Below, one piece after another: positions 1 to 7,764 of a stretch of DNA of 19,068 nucleotides. How positions within the stretch are numbered: the first letter of the stretch is position 1; each line of letters starts with the position of its first letter. Source of the DNA: an uncultured Selenomonadales bacterium (GTDB lineage: Bacteria; Bacillota; Negativicutes; Selenomonadales; Selenomonadaceae). The stretch spans positions 1-19,068 of the forward strand of contig CALGGV010000251.1 in assembly GCA_937915725.1 (NCBI GenBank), given 5' to 3'. The notes below the pieces were generated by a model. The model searched no databases. It saw only the letters and a program-made list of their open reading frames with translations, and was not told where the DNA came from. Made by a program: the position numbers and the translations under genes.

Positions 1-434
1 GACAGCGCGGCTACTCTTTCAAGTTCGGCGTTTTCTTTTTCTTGCATTGAATCCAATTCTGCTTGTGATTCGTTGAGCCGTGCCTCTTTCTTGTTTAAAA
101 GTTGTTCCTTTTTTTCCAGAGAATCCATTTTTTTATCAAGATTCTCTTCCTTTTGAACGACGCGCTTTTCTTGGCGTGCCAATTCACTTCGTCTTTCTTT
201 AGTATCCCTGTCCAATTCTTGACGCATACGGTGAATTTCTTCCTTTGCCTCAAGAATGGATTCTTTTTTTTCTGCGTTGCTTTTTTCTTGAGCTTCAGCA
301 ATAATTCGGCGTGCCTCTTCTTCAGCTGAGCCTATTTGCGCTTCAGCCGTACGTTTACGCGCCGCGTATCCTCCTACTGCTCCCAAAATTATTGCAACGA
401 TTGCTACTGAAATTGTAATAAGTATAACCTGCAC
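1..434 (-). CDS. rny: Ribonuclease Y, N-terminal part (cut by window edge)
   Basis: RNase Y is the membrane-anchored endoribonuclease that starts mRNA decay in many Bacillota. The 144 visible codons match the family's N-terminus. A hydrophobic anchor covers about residues 2-22 and ends in GGYAARK. A long, highly charged coiled coil follows, containing the characteristic stretches EEARRIIAEAQ, ELARQEKRVVQKEENLD and KKEQLLNKKEARL. The KH and HD domains lie beyond position 1. An in-frame TAG sits two codons before the GTG at 434, so translation cannot start further upstream. The start itself is odd: the only Shine-Dalgarno-like sequence is AGGGGGTG, which overlaps this GTG and is 6 nt from an in-frame ATA codon. 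GTG is given as the conservative choice. Identification is sure; the exact start is not. Confidence 0.93.
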   Translation of the reverse strand, partial: MQVILITISVAIVAIILGAVGGYAARKRTAEAQIGSAEEEARRIIAEAQEKSNAEKKESILEAKEEIHRMRQELDRDTKERRSELARQEKRVVQKEENLDKKMDSLEKKEQLLNKKEARLNESQAELDSMQEKENAELERVAAL

Positions 435-992
435 CCCCTATCTTTTTTCGTTAAAACCCGTCAAAAAGCAGAGGGCGAAACTTGCCAATACTCCAAAAAA
501 AAATTCTAATCGTTAAATTTCTGTCAGTCTTTCACACATAAATAAATCGCCTCACAATTTATTTCAAACCGTCAAAATTCTCACGTAGAAAAATGCGGCA
601 GTCAAATTTCATGTACGCTGCCTGAACATTGAGGGCTTGTCAAGTTTTCCCTCAGACTTTCCCAAACAGGTTATGTACTCACACCGTACCGCAATATTTT
701 ATATATTGGTTGCGATTCTGTCAATTAAAAAATGACGCCGTAATTTGCGCCATTTCTATTTAAATTTTTTATATTTTAAATTTTTAAACGTACTTTCTTT
801 TTCCAAGCAAAAACGAAGTGAGCGGGCTTTCTATACCTTTCTCAATTAATATTTTTTATTTATAAATGTACTTTCTTTTTTCTACAGCAAAAAAAGTACT
901 AAAGAGCACGCCTTGCCGCGCAAGTACCAAAGAAAAAGTGCCGCGCCCGCCTGTGTTAAACGAAGTGCGGCGGGCGTCCTTGCGCGCCTTTT
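435..992. other. Gene-free region with hairpins and dispersed repeats
   Basis: About 560 bp between two minus-strand genes hold no coding sequence I can support. The region is AT-rich with GC-rich islands. It contains several inverted repeats: TGAGGG/CCCTCA around 630-653, CAATAT/ATATTG around 692-708, and a 7-of-8 paired stem AATGACGC/GCGCCATT at 731-754. The right part holds two copies of the dispersed element listed separately. I see no clear promoter for rny, although one must lie here or overlap its leader. The density of short palindromes suggests an accumulation site for repeats rather than a lost gene. Confidence 0.6.
790..827 (+). repeat. Dispersed intergenic repeat, short copy 1
   Basis: The copy starts with GTACTTTCTTTTT and continues into the core AGCAAAAACGAAGTG followed by AGCGGGC. 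The same core occurs at 14779-14793 (plus strand) and, as the reverse complement with one change, around 3480-3495. The GTACTTTCTTTTT start recurs at 868. This copy lacks the GC hairpin seen in the fuller copies. Confidence 0.7.
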
Positions 993-994
993 TT
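868..994 (+). repeat. Dispersed intergenic repeat, long composite copy with hairpins
   Basis: The left end is a hairpin at 868-899, in which GTACTTT and AAAGTAC arms close over a T-rich/A-rich stem with mismatches. Then come GAGCA, CGCCCGCC (944-951), a diverged core AACGAAGTG and GGCGGGCG (969-976), which is an exact inverted partner of 944-951. The right end can also fold as GGCGGGCG...CGCGCC (969-988) with a T-run at 989-994, like an intrinsic terminator on the plus strand. It overlaps the thioesterase stop codon. On the minus strand the 944-976 stem, followed by CGGCACTTTTTCTTT, could end the radA-cobO-thioesterase transcript. A diverged copy in opposite orientation occupies 3458-3655. 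Confidence 0.65.
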
Positions 995-1391
995 ATTCTT
1001 CAAGTTTAAATTTTGAAAAATATTTTTCCGAAAGACGAGAAATTTTACCGGTTGCCGCGTTTGTAAAAACATTGCGGCTAAATCCTTCAACTAAAACTTT
1101 TTCTTCACCTGCGCGACGAATTTTATAATTAAATTCCCATTTAACTTTTGTCAAGTTGGCGGGAATAATTTCAAGTTCCAATTCATCGTCAAATTTCGCC
1201 GGCTCAAAATATTTCGCTTGTATTTCAACTATCGGAAATAAAATTCCGTCGTTCATCATTTCGTTTAAATCAATTCCAATTTGGCGCAAAAATTCAACGC
1301 GCCCTGTTTCAAACCAACGAATATAATTTGAATGGTGTACAACGCCCATTGTGTCAGTATCGTAAAAATGAACACGCAAATTTATTTTCAA
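993..1391 (-). CDS. ybgC: Acyl-CoA thioesterase, YbgC/4HBT hotdog family
   Basis: This is a single-domain hotdog-fold thioesterase that should hydrolyse acyl-CoA (or aromatic acyl-CoA) thioesters in the cytoplasm. The N-terminus carries the family signature RVHFYDTDTMGVVHHSNYIR. The Asp in TDTMG (D13 from the start chosen here) is the expected catalytic residue. At 132 aa it has normal family length. The reading frame is also open to a TTG at 1409 that overlaps the stop of cobO. The TTG at 1391 is preferred because GAAAGG lies about 10 nt before it and because homologs begin only a few residues before the R-V-x-F/Y motif. It is the last gene of a radA-cobO-thioesterase series, so it is probably co-transcribed. 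In proteobacteria YbgC goes with Tol-Pal; nothing of that kind is seen here, so the substrate is open. Confidence 0.88.
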   Translation of the reverse strand: MKINLRVHFYDTDTMGVVHHSNYIRWFETGRVEFLRQIGIDLNEMMNDGILFPIVEIQAKYFEPAKFDDELELEIIPANLTKVKWEFNYKIRRAGEEKVLVEGFSRNVFTNAATGKISRLSEKYFSKFKLEE

Positions 1392-1405
1392 AGTAACACT
1401 ACCTT

Positions 1406-1918
1406 TCAAAATTCTATTCCGCGTTGTGCTTTTATTCCGTGTTGGTAAGGGTGTTTAATTAATTTCATTTCGGTTACCAAATCTGCCGCGTCGATTAATT
1501 TTTCTGTGGCGTCTCGCCCCGTGAAAACCAAATGTAATTCAGGCGGGCGAATTTTTAGCAAGTTTAACATTTCATCTTCAGTAATTAAGCCGAATTTTAC
1601 CGCGTAATTTATTTCGTCCAAAATTATTAAATCCCATTTGCCGGAAATAATTTCTTCCTGGGCAATTTTTAAAGTTTCGGCGGCGGCGGCTTTATGGTCG
1701 GCTATTTCTCCGGTTTTAGTAAAGCCTAAGCCGCATTGTCTTATTTCTATTGGTAAAAGTTTCAGCGCGTCAAGTTCGCCGTAATTTTGCCCGCCCTTGA
1801 TAAATTGCAGAATCAAAACTTTCAGCCCCGCGCCAAATGCTCTAAGTGCTAATCCGAGCGCGGCGGTTGTTTTGCCTTTACCTTCGCCCGTATGCACGAT
1901 TATTAATCCTTGCGTCAT
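1406..1918 (-). CDS. cobO: Cob(I)yrinic acid a,c-diamide adenosyltransferase (CobO/BtuR type)
   Basis: The enzyme transfers the 5'-deoxyadenosyl group of ATP to the cobalt of corrinoids, giving the coenzyme B12 form. At 170 aa it has the short CobO/BtuR/CobA length. An unusual P-loop, TGEGKGKTT, sits at residues 10-18; LILQFIKGG follows at 35-43, and LDE at 100-102 is the acidic motif. The C-terminus KHPYQHGIKAQRGIEF is typical of the family. The ATG at 1918 has AAGGA about 10 nt upstream. No other cobalamin biosynthesis gene and no cobalamin riboswitch is visible, so this may serve salvage of corrinoids. It lies 84 nt after radA, with the heptamer array between them, and overlaps the longest form of the thioesterase ORF. 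Confidence 0.95.
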   Translation of the reverse strand: MTQGLIIVHTGEGKGKTTAALGLALRAFGAGLKVLILQFIKGGQNYGELDALKLLPIEIRQCGLGFTKTGEIADHKAAAAETLKIAQEEIISGKWDLIILDEINYAVKFGLITEDEMLNLLKIRPPELHLVFTGRDATEKLIDAADLVTEMKLIKHPYQHGIKAQRGIEF

Positions 1919-1943
1919 TTTAAATTTTCCTTTTCCAAAAAAA

Positions 1944-2013
1944 TCCTTAACCCTTAACCCTTAATCCTTAATCCTTAATCCTTAATCCTTATTCCTTAGC
2001 CCCTAGTCCTTAT
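1944..2013 (-). repeat. Heptamer array, ten perfect-phase 7-bp units
   Basis: Ten consecutive 7-bp units run without phase break. On the plus strand they read TCCTTAA, CCCTTAA (twice), TCCTTAA (four times in all with small variants), TCCTTAT, TCCTTAG, CCCCTAG and TCCTTAT. On the sense strand of the flanking genes the unit is TTAAGGA/CTAAGGA. The array overlaps the end of radA: the last codons (N-K-D) and the TAG stop of radA are made of repeat units. Related arrays follow rpsL, rpsG and fusA, in the sense direction each time. Confidence 0.9.
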
Positions 2014-3376
2014 TCTCACGCGGCATTGATATTTTTAAGGCGTCGCGCAGATTTTCTACCGGCAAAAAATTTACATTTGCCACAGATTTTATTTCGTTGA
2101 AATTTTTTTTCGGCAGGATAATATTTTGAAAACCCATTCTAACGGATTCATCGACACGTTGCCGCGCCTTACTAACTGCGCGAATTTCGCCACTTAATCC
2201 AACTTCGCCAAAAATTACACATTGCGGCAAAAGTTTTCTGTTTGCAAAACTAGACGCAAGCGCAACCGCCATTGGTAAATCTGTTGCGGGCTCGTCAATT
2301 TTAATCCCGCCCGCCGTTTTCATATAAACATCACAACTTCCTATTGTCAAATGTAGCCGCTTTTCTAAAACTGCCAGTAACAGTTGAATTTTTTTTATAT
2401 CAACTGAATCACTCGTGCGACGCGGCGGCATAAAAGGCGTTGGAGCTACAAGGGCTTGAATTTCTACTAAAAGCGGGCGCGTACCCTCAACCGTTGGAAC
2501 AATCACACTACCAATTTCTTCAGCTTTTTCCGGCAAAAATAATTTTGAGGCGTCCGGAACGTCAACTAAGCCGCTGTCTCTCATTTCAAAAAGTCCAATT
2601 TCACTCGTTGCTCCAAAACGATTTTTTATAGCCCGCAAAACTCGAAAATCTGCATTTCTTTCGCCCTCAAAAAATAAAACCGTGTCAACAATATGTTCAA
2701 GTACGCGCGGACCTGCCAAATTTCCGTCCTTTGTAACGTGTCCAATTATAAAAGTTGTAACGGCGTGACTTTTTGAAAGGCGCATCAAACTTGCCGAACA
2801 TTCTCGAACTTGCGAAACACTGCCCGGTGCACTTTCAATATCAGATTTATAAATTGTTTGAATTGAATCGACAATCAAAAGTTCCGGCTGAACTTTTTCG
2901 ACGTGATTAATAATTCTTTCAAGATTATTTTCGGCGCAAATGAAAAGCTCGTCTGCAAGTGCGTTAAGTCTTTCGGCGCGCATACGAATTTGGCGGGAAC
3001 TTTCTTCGCCTGTAACGTACAAAACGCGGCGATTATTTTTGGCAATGTAAGCACAAACAGCCAAAGTTAAACTGGATTTTCCAACGCCGGGATCTCCCGC
3101 AATTAAAACGATTGAACCCGGAATTAAACCGCCGCCCAAAACTCTGTCCAGTTCGCCGGAGCCGGTAGAAAAACGCGGCAATTCTGCTAAATCAACTTCA
3201 GCAATTCGGCGCGGACTTTCATAAGCCGTAGTTAAGGCGTGCTTAGGTTGAATTTTTACTTCTTCGACAATTTCTTCAACAAGAGTATTCCATTTGCCGC
3301 AAGCGGGGCATTTGCCGAGCCATCTAATGGATTCTGCGCCGCATTCTTGGCAAACATATTTTTTTTTCTTAGTCAT
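2003..3376 (-). CDS. radA: DNA repair protein RadA (Sms)
   Basis: RadA is a RecA-like, DnaB-like ATPase that helps branch migration and processing of recombination intermediates. All diagnostic parts are present in 457 aa. There is a C4 zinc finger (C9, C12, C23, C26), a Walker A GDPGVGKS at 94-101, a Walker B LLIVDS at 166-171, the RadA-specific KNRFG motif at 251-255, and a C-terminal Lon-protease-like domain from about residue 290. The ATG at 3376 has AGGAG about 7 nt upstream. The last residues ENKD and the TAG stop are encoded by the start of the heptamer array, so the repeat has become part of the coding end. It is the first gene of the series with cobO and the thioesterase. Confidence 0.97.
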   Translation of the reverse strand: MTKKKKYVCQECGAESIRWLGKCPACGKWNTLVEEIVEEVKIQPKHALTTAYESPRRIAEVDLAELPRFSTGSGELDRVLGGGLIPGSIVLIAGDPGVGKSSLTLAVCAYIAKNNRRVLYVTGEESSRQIRMRAERLNALADELFICAENNLERIINHVEKVQPELLIVDSIQTIYKSDIESAPGSVSQVRECSASLMRLSKSHAVTTFIIGHVTKDGNLAGPRVLEHIVDTVLFFEGERNADFRVLRAIKNRFGATSEIGLFEMRDSGLVDVPDASKLFLPEKAEEIGSVIVPTVEGTRPLLVEIQALVAPTPFMPPRRTSDSVDIKKIQLLLAVLEKRLHLTIGSCDVYMKTAGGIKIDEPATDLPMAVALASSFANRKLLPQCVIFGEVGLSGEIRAVSKARQRVDESVRMGFQNIILPKKNFNEIKSVANVNFLPVENLRDALKISMPRENKD

Positions 3377-3686
3377 TAAAACTCCTAACAGTTAAAAATT
3401 CCTCGCGCAGATTTTACCAACAATTTCTAAAGTATGTTAACAAATGAAAGATTAGAAGGCGCGTTATACGCCCGCCGCACTCCGTTTTTGCTTGGGACTT
3501 TAAATTGCAGTAACGTGAGAAAACGCGGTCGGAACTTTGAATTTAGAAATGTTAGACGCGAAAAACGCAGGCGGGCGAAGATTCTTTCTTTTGCTAGGCT
3601 TGCAATGCGATGAGTAAGAGCATTGCTCCTTTCTTCTAAAGAAAGAAAAGCCGACTTGTTAAATTTTAAAACTTTGTAAACAAATC
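3377..3686. other. Repeat-rich gap between GT8 and radA
   Basis: These 310 bp hold no gene I can support. From right to left (the direction of transcription) there is a 7-bp stem with a 3-nt loop, CTTTCTT/AAGAAAG, at 3629-3645. Next comes a 7-bp inverted repeat GCAATGC/GCATTGC (3602-3608 and 3620-3626), then a GGCGGGCG block near 3575, then the dispersed element at 3458-3495. The order is the same as in the composite copy at 868-994 but in opposite orientation. The 3' end of the murB-GT8 transcript and the promoter of radA must both lie here. No convincing minus-strand -35/-10 pair with 16-18 nt spacing was found. Confidence 0.6.
3458..3495 (-). repeat. Dispersed intergenic repeat, minus-strand copy
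   Basis: On the minus strand this reads CCAAGCAAAAACGGAGTGCG followed by a GC-rich hairpin GGCGGGCGT-ATAA-CGCGCC. That is the same core and hairpin layout as at 14779-14812 on the plus strand, with one base changed in the core. The tract after the hairpin (TTCTAATC) is a poor terminator tail. Confidence 0.75.
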
Positions 3687-4916
3687 CTATAGAAGTTTCA
3701 CAAGTCTATAAAAATAGGCAAGATTATCTTGATTGTTACTCAAAAAAAGCATTGCATTAATAAAATCTTCGCCTTCAATAAAACCATTTGCAACTAAAAT
3801 ATTTCCAATTTGTTCATAGTTATCTGACATTATGAAGAAAATTTTTTCCCCGTTAGATTGATTAAGTGAATCGATAATCGATTGCGCGGGATTTTCGGCA
3901 TCAAGTTCAAAAAATTCTTCGGATTCTTTAACCATGAAAAATTGTTTGGCAGTATCAACAACTTCCGGAGCAACCGCAAAGGTGCGTTTTTTTCCGGATA
4001 CAGCGGCGGAAATTTGAACGGCAAAATTATTTATATCAAACGCTGAAATTTTCAATGTACCTTCATAAAGATTTTGGAGCATATTAATATCAAACCACGG
4101 CGTTTTTGTAAAATATTTGAAAAAAAGTTTGTCATGAGCATTTTTCATATTAAGCCCCAAACAATCGCCGGCGTAATGATAAATTTTTCTGTAAATTAAG
4201 TTGTTATCCAAAGCTTGTGAGACTCCAATAAAAGAATTAAATTTTTCTGGAAGTTTGCAATATGTATTTGTAAAAAAAATATTCAGTAAATCTTGATCCG
4301 GACATTCACATTGAAGATTTTCAGCAAGCCAATCTATCCCTGTATAGAAAAAATTCTCATCAATTTTATCAAAATTCAAAACTAAAACGCCCGAGCAAAA
4401 ATAATCTTCTATTGTAACTTTTCCGGAATGTATAAGATATTTATCGGTAATCATATAACTGCGCGTAGCCCAAAATTCCGGTACGGCGGCAATAGCATAT
4501 TCTTCCATTGGATAATCCCAAAGTTCCTGTATATCCAAATTTACGATTGTATCTGAATCAAGATAAATCATTTTGGAAATTTTTTCATTGAAAGAATTTT
4601 TATGAATCATCAAGCGATAAAAAGCTCCAATACTGAATCTACTTTGTACATATTTTTTTAATTTTTCAATTACAGTTCTAATTTTATCTTCGCAAAAAAC
4701 CTCAACGTTGAAAAATTCCAATTTTTGTTTGTATTTTTCTGCAATGGCAACAAATTTATCGTGGTTACTTTGAGTTAAAGTGCTGTCGTGCAAAATATGT
4801 ACCGTGATTGAATTTGGCGGCGCGGAGGTATTTTCAAAAATTGAGAGCATTGAAGTCCCCGTAAATTTTGAATAAAGCCCTTGTCCGTCAAAAAGCCCGT
4901 AACAAATATGAATCAA
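3687..4916 (-). CDS. Glycosyltransferase family 8 protein with C-terminal extension
   Basis: GT8 enzymes (LgtC/GspA-like) transfer a hexose from a UDP-sugar with retention of configuration. Residues 1-280 form the GT-A domain. The metal-binding DxD is D120-S-D122 in IYLDSDTIV. FCSGVLVLN (173-181) and DQD (207-209) follow in the usual order, and HYAG (247-250) with KTPW (272-275) supplies the late His/Trp motifs. Residues from about 281 to 409 are an extra domain I do not recognise; it includes the stretch ANGFIEGEDFINA. The start is TTG at 4916, with AAAGGA 10 nt upstream inside the 15 nt gap after murB, so the two genes are almost certainly co-transcribed. It probably acts in synthesis of a surface polysaccharide; acceptor and donor are unknown. 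Confidence 0.9.
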   Translation of the reverse strand: MIHICYGLFDGQGLYSKFTGTSMLSIFENTSAPPNSITVHILHDSTLTQSNHDKFVAIAEKYKQKLEFFNVEVFCEDKIRTVIEKLKKYVQSRFSIGAFYRLMIHKNSFNEKISKMIYLDSDTIVNLDIQELWDYPMEEYAIAAVPEFWATRSYMITDKYLIHSGKVTIEDYFCSGVLVLNFDKIDENFFYTGIDWLAENLQCECPDQDLLNIFFTNTYCKLPEKFNSFIGVSQALDNNLIYRKIYHYAGDCLGLNMKNAHDKLFFKYFTKTPWFDINMLQNLYEGTLKISAFDINNFAVQISAAVSGKKRTFAVAPEVVDTAKQFFMVKESEEFFELDAENPAQSIIDSLNQSNGEKIFFIMSDNYEQIGNILVANGFIEGEDFINAMLFLSNNQDNLAYFYRLVKLL

Positions 4917-4931
4917 TTTTGCTCATTCCTT

Positions 4932-5849
4932 TCATTCGCCGATAATTCTAACTTCAGGCGTAAGTGTAACGCCGTGAACTTCTCTAACGCGGCGTTTAAC
5001 TTCCTCAATCAAATTTAAAACGTCAGCTGCGGTTGCATTTCCAACATTGACAACAAAGCCTGCGTGTTTTTCTGAAACCATCGCGCCGCCGACTCTTAAA
5101 CCTTTCAAGCCGGTTTTATCTATCAAAGTTCCGGCGAAATATCCTTTTGGGCGTTTAAAAGTACTGCCTGCGCTCGGAAGTTCCAGCGGCTGTTTACTTT
5201 CGCGTTTTTGCGTAAAATCTGCCATTGTATTTTTAATTTCGTCAAAATTTCCTAGATTTAAATTTAATTCGACTTCACAAATTGCGTAACCGTTACTTTG
5301 AAAAATACTTTGGCGATAACCCAAATTTAAATCTTCGCCGGAAAAAATTTTCAATTCGCCTGCAGGAGAGACCGCCTTAACCTGCGCGACGATATTTTTC
5401 ATTTCGCCGTTATAAGCCCCTGCATTCATAAAAACCGCGCCGCCAATACTGCCGGGTATTCCAACTGCAAATTCAAGCCCGCTTAAATTATTTTCTGCCG
5501 CAAAATTTGAAACGTCTTTGAGTTTTGCGCCGGCGCAGGCAAAAATTTTTGTACCGTCTTTGCGAATGTTGCCAAAAAACTTATCGCTGAATTTTATAAC
5601 CGCGCCGCGTATCCCGTTATCAAGTACTAAAACATTGGAGCCGTTGCCGAGAATTGTGCAGGGGATTTTAAATTCTTCAATCAATTTGAAAATAGTTGCG
5701 ACTTCCTGCGCGCTCGACGGGAAAATTAAAACGTCTGCCGCGCCGCCAATTTTGAAAGTTGTATGTTCAGTCATTGGCGCGTTAAAGATAAATTGTTCAC
5801 GGCTTAAATTTTTTTCTAATTCTTTTCCAAATGATTCTTGCCAATTCAT
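4932..5849 (-). CDS. murB: UDP-N-acetylenolpyruvoylglucosamine reductase MurB
   Basis: MurB is the FAD- and NADPH-dependent reductase that makes UDP-N-acetylmuramic acid, the second committed step of peptidoglycan precursor synthesis. In 305 aa the FAD-binding region carries GNGSN (69-73) and GIPGSIGGAVFMNAGAY (130-146). The substrate region carries YR at 178-179 and the catalytic Ser229 in AGSTFKRP. The C-terminus is PEVRIIGE with the conserved Glu. The length and compact layout fit a type II MurB of the Gram-positive kind. The ATG at 5849 has GGAGGA 11 nt upstream. It lies between a Uma2-family gene and a GT8 gene rather than with other mur genes. Confidence 0.97.
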   Translation of the reverse strand: MNWQESFGKELEKNLSREQFIFNAPMTEHTTFKIGGAADVLIFPSSAQEVATIFKLIEEFKIPCTILGNGSNVLVLDNGIRGAVIKFSDKFFGNIRKDGTKIFACAGAKLKDVSNFAAENNLSGLEFAVGIPGSIGGAVFMNAGAYNGEMKNIVAQVKAVSPAGELKIFSGEDLNLGYRQSIFQSNGYAICEVELNLNLGNFDEIKNTMADFTQKRESKQPLELPSAGSTFKRPKGYFAGTLIDKTGLKGLRVGGAMVSEKHAGFVVNVGNATAADVLNLIEEVKRRVREVHGVTLTPEVRIIGE

Positions 5850-5886
5850 AAAAAATTTTTTCCTCCAATTCTCGGCAATAGTTCAA

Positions 5887-6489
5887 TTAATATAAATCAA
5901 AAATATCATGCAAATTAATTTTAATTTCCGGAAAAATTGAAGGAGAAATTTCCATTCTGATTTCCGGCTTTTCTTCCTCTTTAAAATCTGACATTTCTTC
6001 AAAATCTTCTTCGTCGTAGCAAATGTATTCAAAATCAAATTCAAATTTTCCTTCGCGCAGGAGATAAACAGTAATTGATTTCATATAAGGATTGACGATC
6101 CAATATTCTTTGACGCCAAATTTTTCGTAAGTATCTTTTTTTACGGTTAAATCTTTTTTCATCGTGGATTTTGAAAGGACTTCAACGACCATATCCGGCG
6201 CACCATTAATTGATTTTTTCCAGTCAATGATATTTTTATTTTCTGCCGTTACAACAACTAAATCAGGTTTATAAACGCTGTCGTTATCAAAATGAACGTC
6301 TACGTTATCAGTAAAAACATAACCATTTTTATGCTGACGAAAATAATTTTTAAATTCAAAAGCCATTTCAAGAATAGCATTGCTGTGATAAGTATTAGCC
6401 GAAGGTGCCATAATTTTTTTACCTCCAATAATTTCATAAGTCGGATACATAAGCCGCTCATTAAAAACTTTTGGTGTAGCATTTAACAT
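5887..6489 (-). CDS. Uma2 family (DUF820) PD-(D/E)xK nuclease-fold protein
   Basis: The family has a restriction-endonuclease-like fold and no firmly established cellular role. The expected motifs are present in 200 aa: VYKPDLVVV with D76, then MVVEVLSKST with E103, then a Lys in DLTVKKDTYEKFGV (K117/K118), followed by the family signature KEYWIVNP. The C-terminal 50 residues are very acidic (EEDFEEMSDFKEEEKPE). The ATG at 6489 has GGGGAG about 10 nt upstream. It lies 56 nt after the DUF362 gene and 37 nt before murB, on the same strand. Uma2 genes are abundant in cyanobacteria and turn up scattered in other genomes, so its place here may be incidental. Confidence 0.88.
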   Translation of the reverse strand: MLNATPKVFNERLMYPTYEIIGGKKIMAPSANTYHSNAILEMAFEFKNYFRQHKNGYVFTDNVDVHFDNDSVYKPDLVVVTAENKNIIDWKKSINGAPDMVVEVLSKSTMKKDLTVKKDTYEKFGVKEYWIVNPYMKSITVYLLREGKFEFDFEYICYDEEDFEEMSDFKEEEKPEIRMEISPSIFPEIKINLHDIFDLY

Positions 6490-6545
6490 TGAAATTCAGC
6501 TCCCCTCATTCAAAAAAATTTTATAAGCCCCAAAATTTTACAGCA

Positions 6546-7760
6546 TCAAATTTTTATTGTTTCCCAAGAATCGACAACTTGAAAGTTTTTGTATTTGTCA
6601 GTTGAATTGAAGAAGTTATTAATTTCTTTGCCACTATCAAAAACGGTGATACTATCTAAATTCACGTCGTCAAAATTTTTTTCTAGGAAATATTTCAGAT
6701 ATTTTATTTTTTGAGGATTAAGCCCCATGTATCTTGCAGATACACAATCAACCGCCAAAAGATTTTCTCCTGCAATAATTGAGTTTGCAAATTTGCTTGT
6801 AGGACAAAAAGGACCTTTCCCCTCACCGGCAATAATTCCATCAACTATGCTAAAATATTTTCGCGGCTTAAGTTTCATCCCCAAATATAAATCAACGACC
6901 ATTCGCCAAATAGTATCGTTGCCGAACCACGCGCCGCGATGAGTAACTTCAGCATTTTGCGCGGCGTCATAAGATTCTTTATTTGGATATTCATCTCCGC
7001 CAATTTCCGGATAACCTATTTGCCAATGAACAAGCTGATTTTTATTCGATATACTGCCGACTAATCCTTTAAGATTTAGTGTTGCACCAACTTTTTGATG
7101 TGTCTTTAATTTTGGGATTGAAATATAAACGTCGGCATTGTACAAACTTTTGGAAAAAGTATAAAGCTGATTTTCTCCGGTATGTGCAGCGATAGTATCT
7201 TCACGTTCATTAAAAACCCCACGAAATCTTTCGGGCGAAATTCCATACAACAAAGAATTTTTCCCTAAATTAATTTCAACGCCGCCTCTATCATCTCCAG
7301 ATTGACGAACCATTAAATTTTTCTTTCCGTAATTTTTTAAATCATCACAAATTAGCGGGCGTAAATCTTTTATGGTAAGGAGCCCGGAATATTTTTTTTC
7401 TAGCTTGCGAATTTCGGTAAATTGCATTAATTCTTCAAAATCTGCATCAATCGAAGGATTATCCCCCAAAATAATTTCGCCTTCGCCTTCCAACGCCTGC
7501 GCGACAAAATCTACAACAACTTCTATAACTGCAGGATGAGTTATAACACAATATAAATTATCTTTGTGCGGACAAGATTCACGCCACCTTGAGGCAACCC
7601 AATTCGGCTTAATAAAAACAGAATTTCCCCGCTTTACAATTCCAAGTTCTTTGAATGGATTATCGCTATTACAACCTAAATCTTTAAAACCTTGAGCAAT
7701 AGCATTCCTTACTGTTTCTAAGCGATAATTATCTGAATGGACAATAGAAACTTTATGCAT
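6546..7760 (-). CDS. DUF362 domain-containing protein
   Basis: The 404 aa match the DUF362 family, whose biochemical role is not settled. Visible landmarks are FIKPNW (49-54), THPAVIEVVVDF (75-86), IILGDNPS (96-103), IPKLKTHQKVGATLNLKGLVG (215-235) and IVDGIIAGEGKGP (305-317). The C-terminal ferredoxin-like Cys clusters present in some members are absent. The ATG at 7760 has a strong GGAG 8 nt upstream; that site lies inside the last codons of the Asn-synthetase-like gene, only 4 nt away, which points to translational coupling. Close linkage to an ATP-using ligase-like protein, two cytidylyltransferases and LicD suggests a job in making or attaching a small glycan substituent. That is inference from context only. 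Confidence 0.88.
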   Translation of the reverse strand: MHKVSIVHSDNYRLETVRNAIAQGFKDLGCNSDNPFKELGIVKRGNSVFIKPNWVASRWRESCPHKDNLYCVITHPAVIEVVVDFVAQALEGEGEIILGDNPSIDADFEELMQFTEIRKLEKKYSGLLTIKDLRPLICDDLKNYGKKNLMVRQSGDDRGGVEINLGKNSLLYGISPERFRGVFNEREDTIAAHTGENQLYTFSKSLYNADVYISIPKLKTHQKVGATLNLKGLVGSISNKNQLVHWQIGYPEIGGDEYPNKESYDAAQNAEVTHRGAWFGNDTIWRMVVDLYLGMKLKPRKYFSIVDGIIAGEGKGPFCPTSKFANSIIAGENLLAVDCVSARYMGLNPQKIKYLKYFLEKNFDDVNLDSITVFDSGKEINNFFNSTDKYKNFQVVDSWETIKI

Positions 7761-7764
7761 TAAA

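Noticed and set aside
95..329. Open frames on both strands inside the first 330 bp
   Set aside because: They are out-of-frame reflections of the Lys/Glu-rich coiled coil of rny, whose own frame is open through 434 and matches RNase Y.
913..1128. Plus-strand open frame over the end of the thioesterase gene
   Set aside because: It runs antisense to a well-supported hotdog thioesterase and through a repeat; no ribosome-binding site or recognisable protein.
1406..1918. Cobalamin riboswitch near cobO
   Set aside because: The upstream 84 nt are mostly the heptamer array, too short and with no B12-box-like sequence seen.
1944..2013. CRISPR array or telomere-like repeat
   Set aside because: Units are 7 bp without spacers and are found at gene ends of ordinary operons; neither CRISPR nor a chromosome end fits.
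5887..6489. Uma2 protein as part of a defence or restriction system
   Set aside because: No methyltransferase, helicase or other defence gene is nearby; the gene sits between DUF362 and murB.
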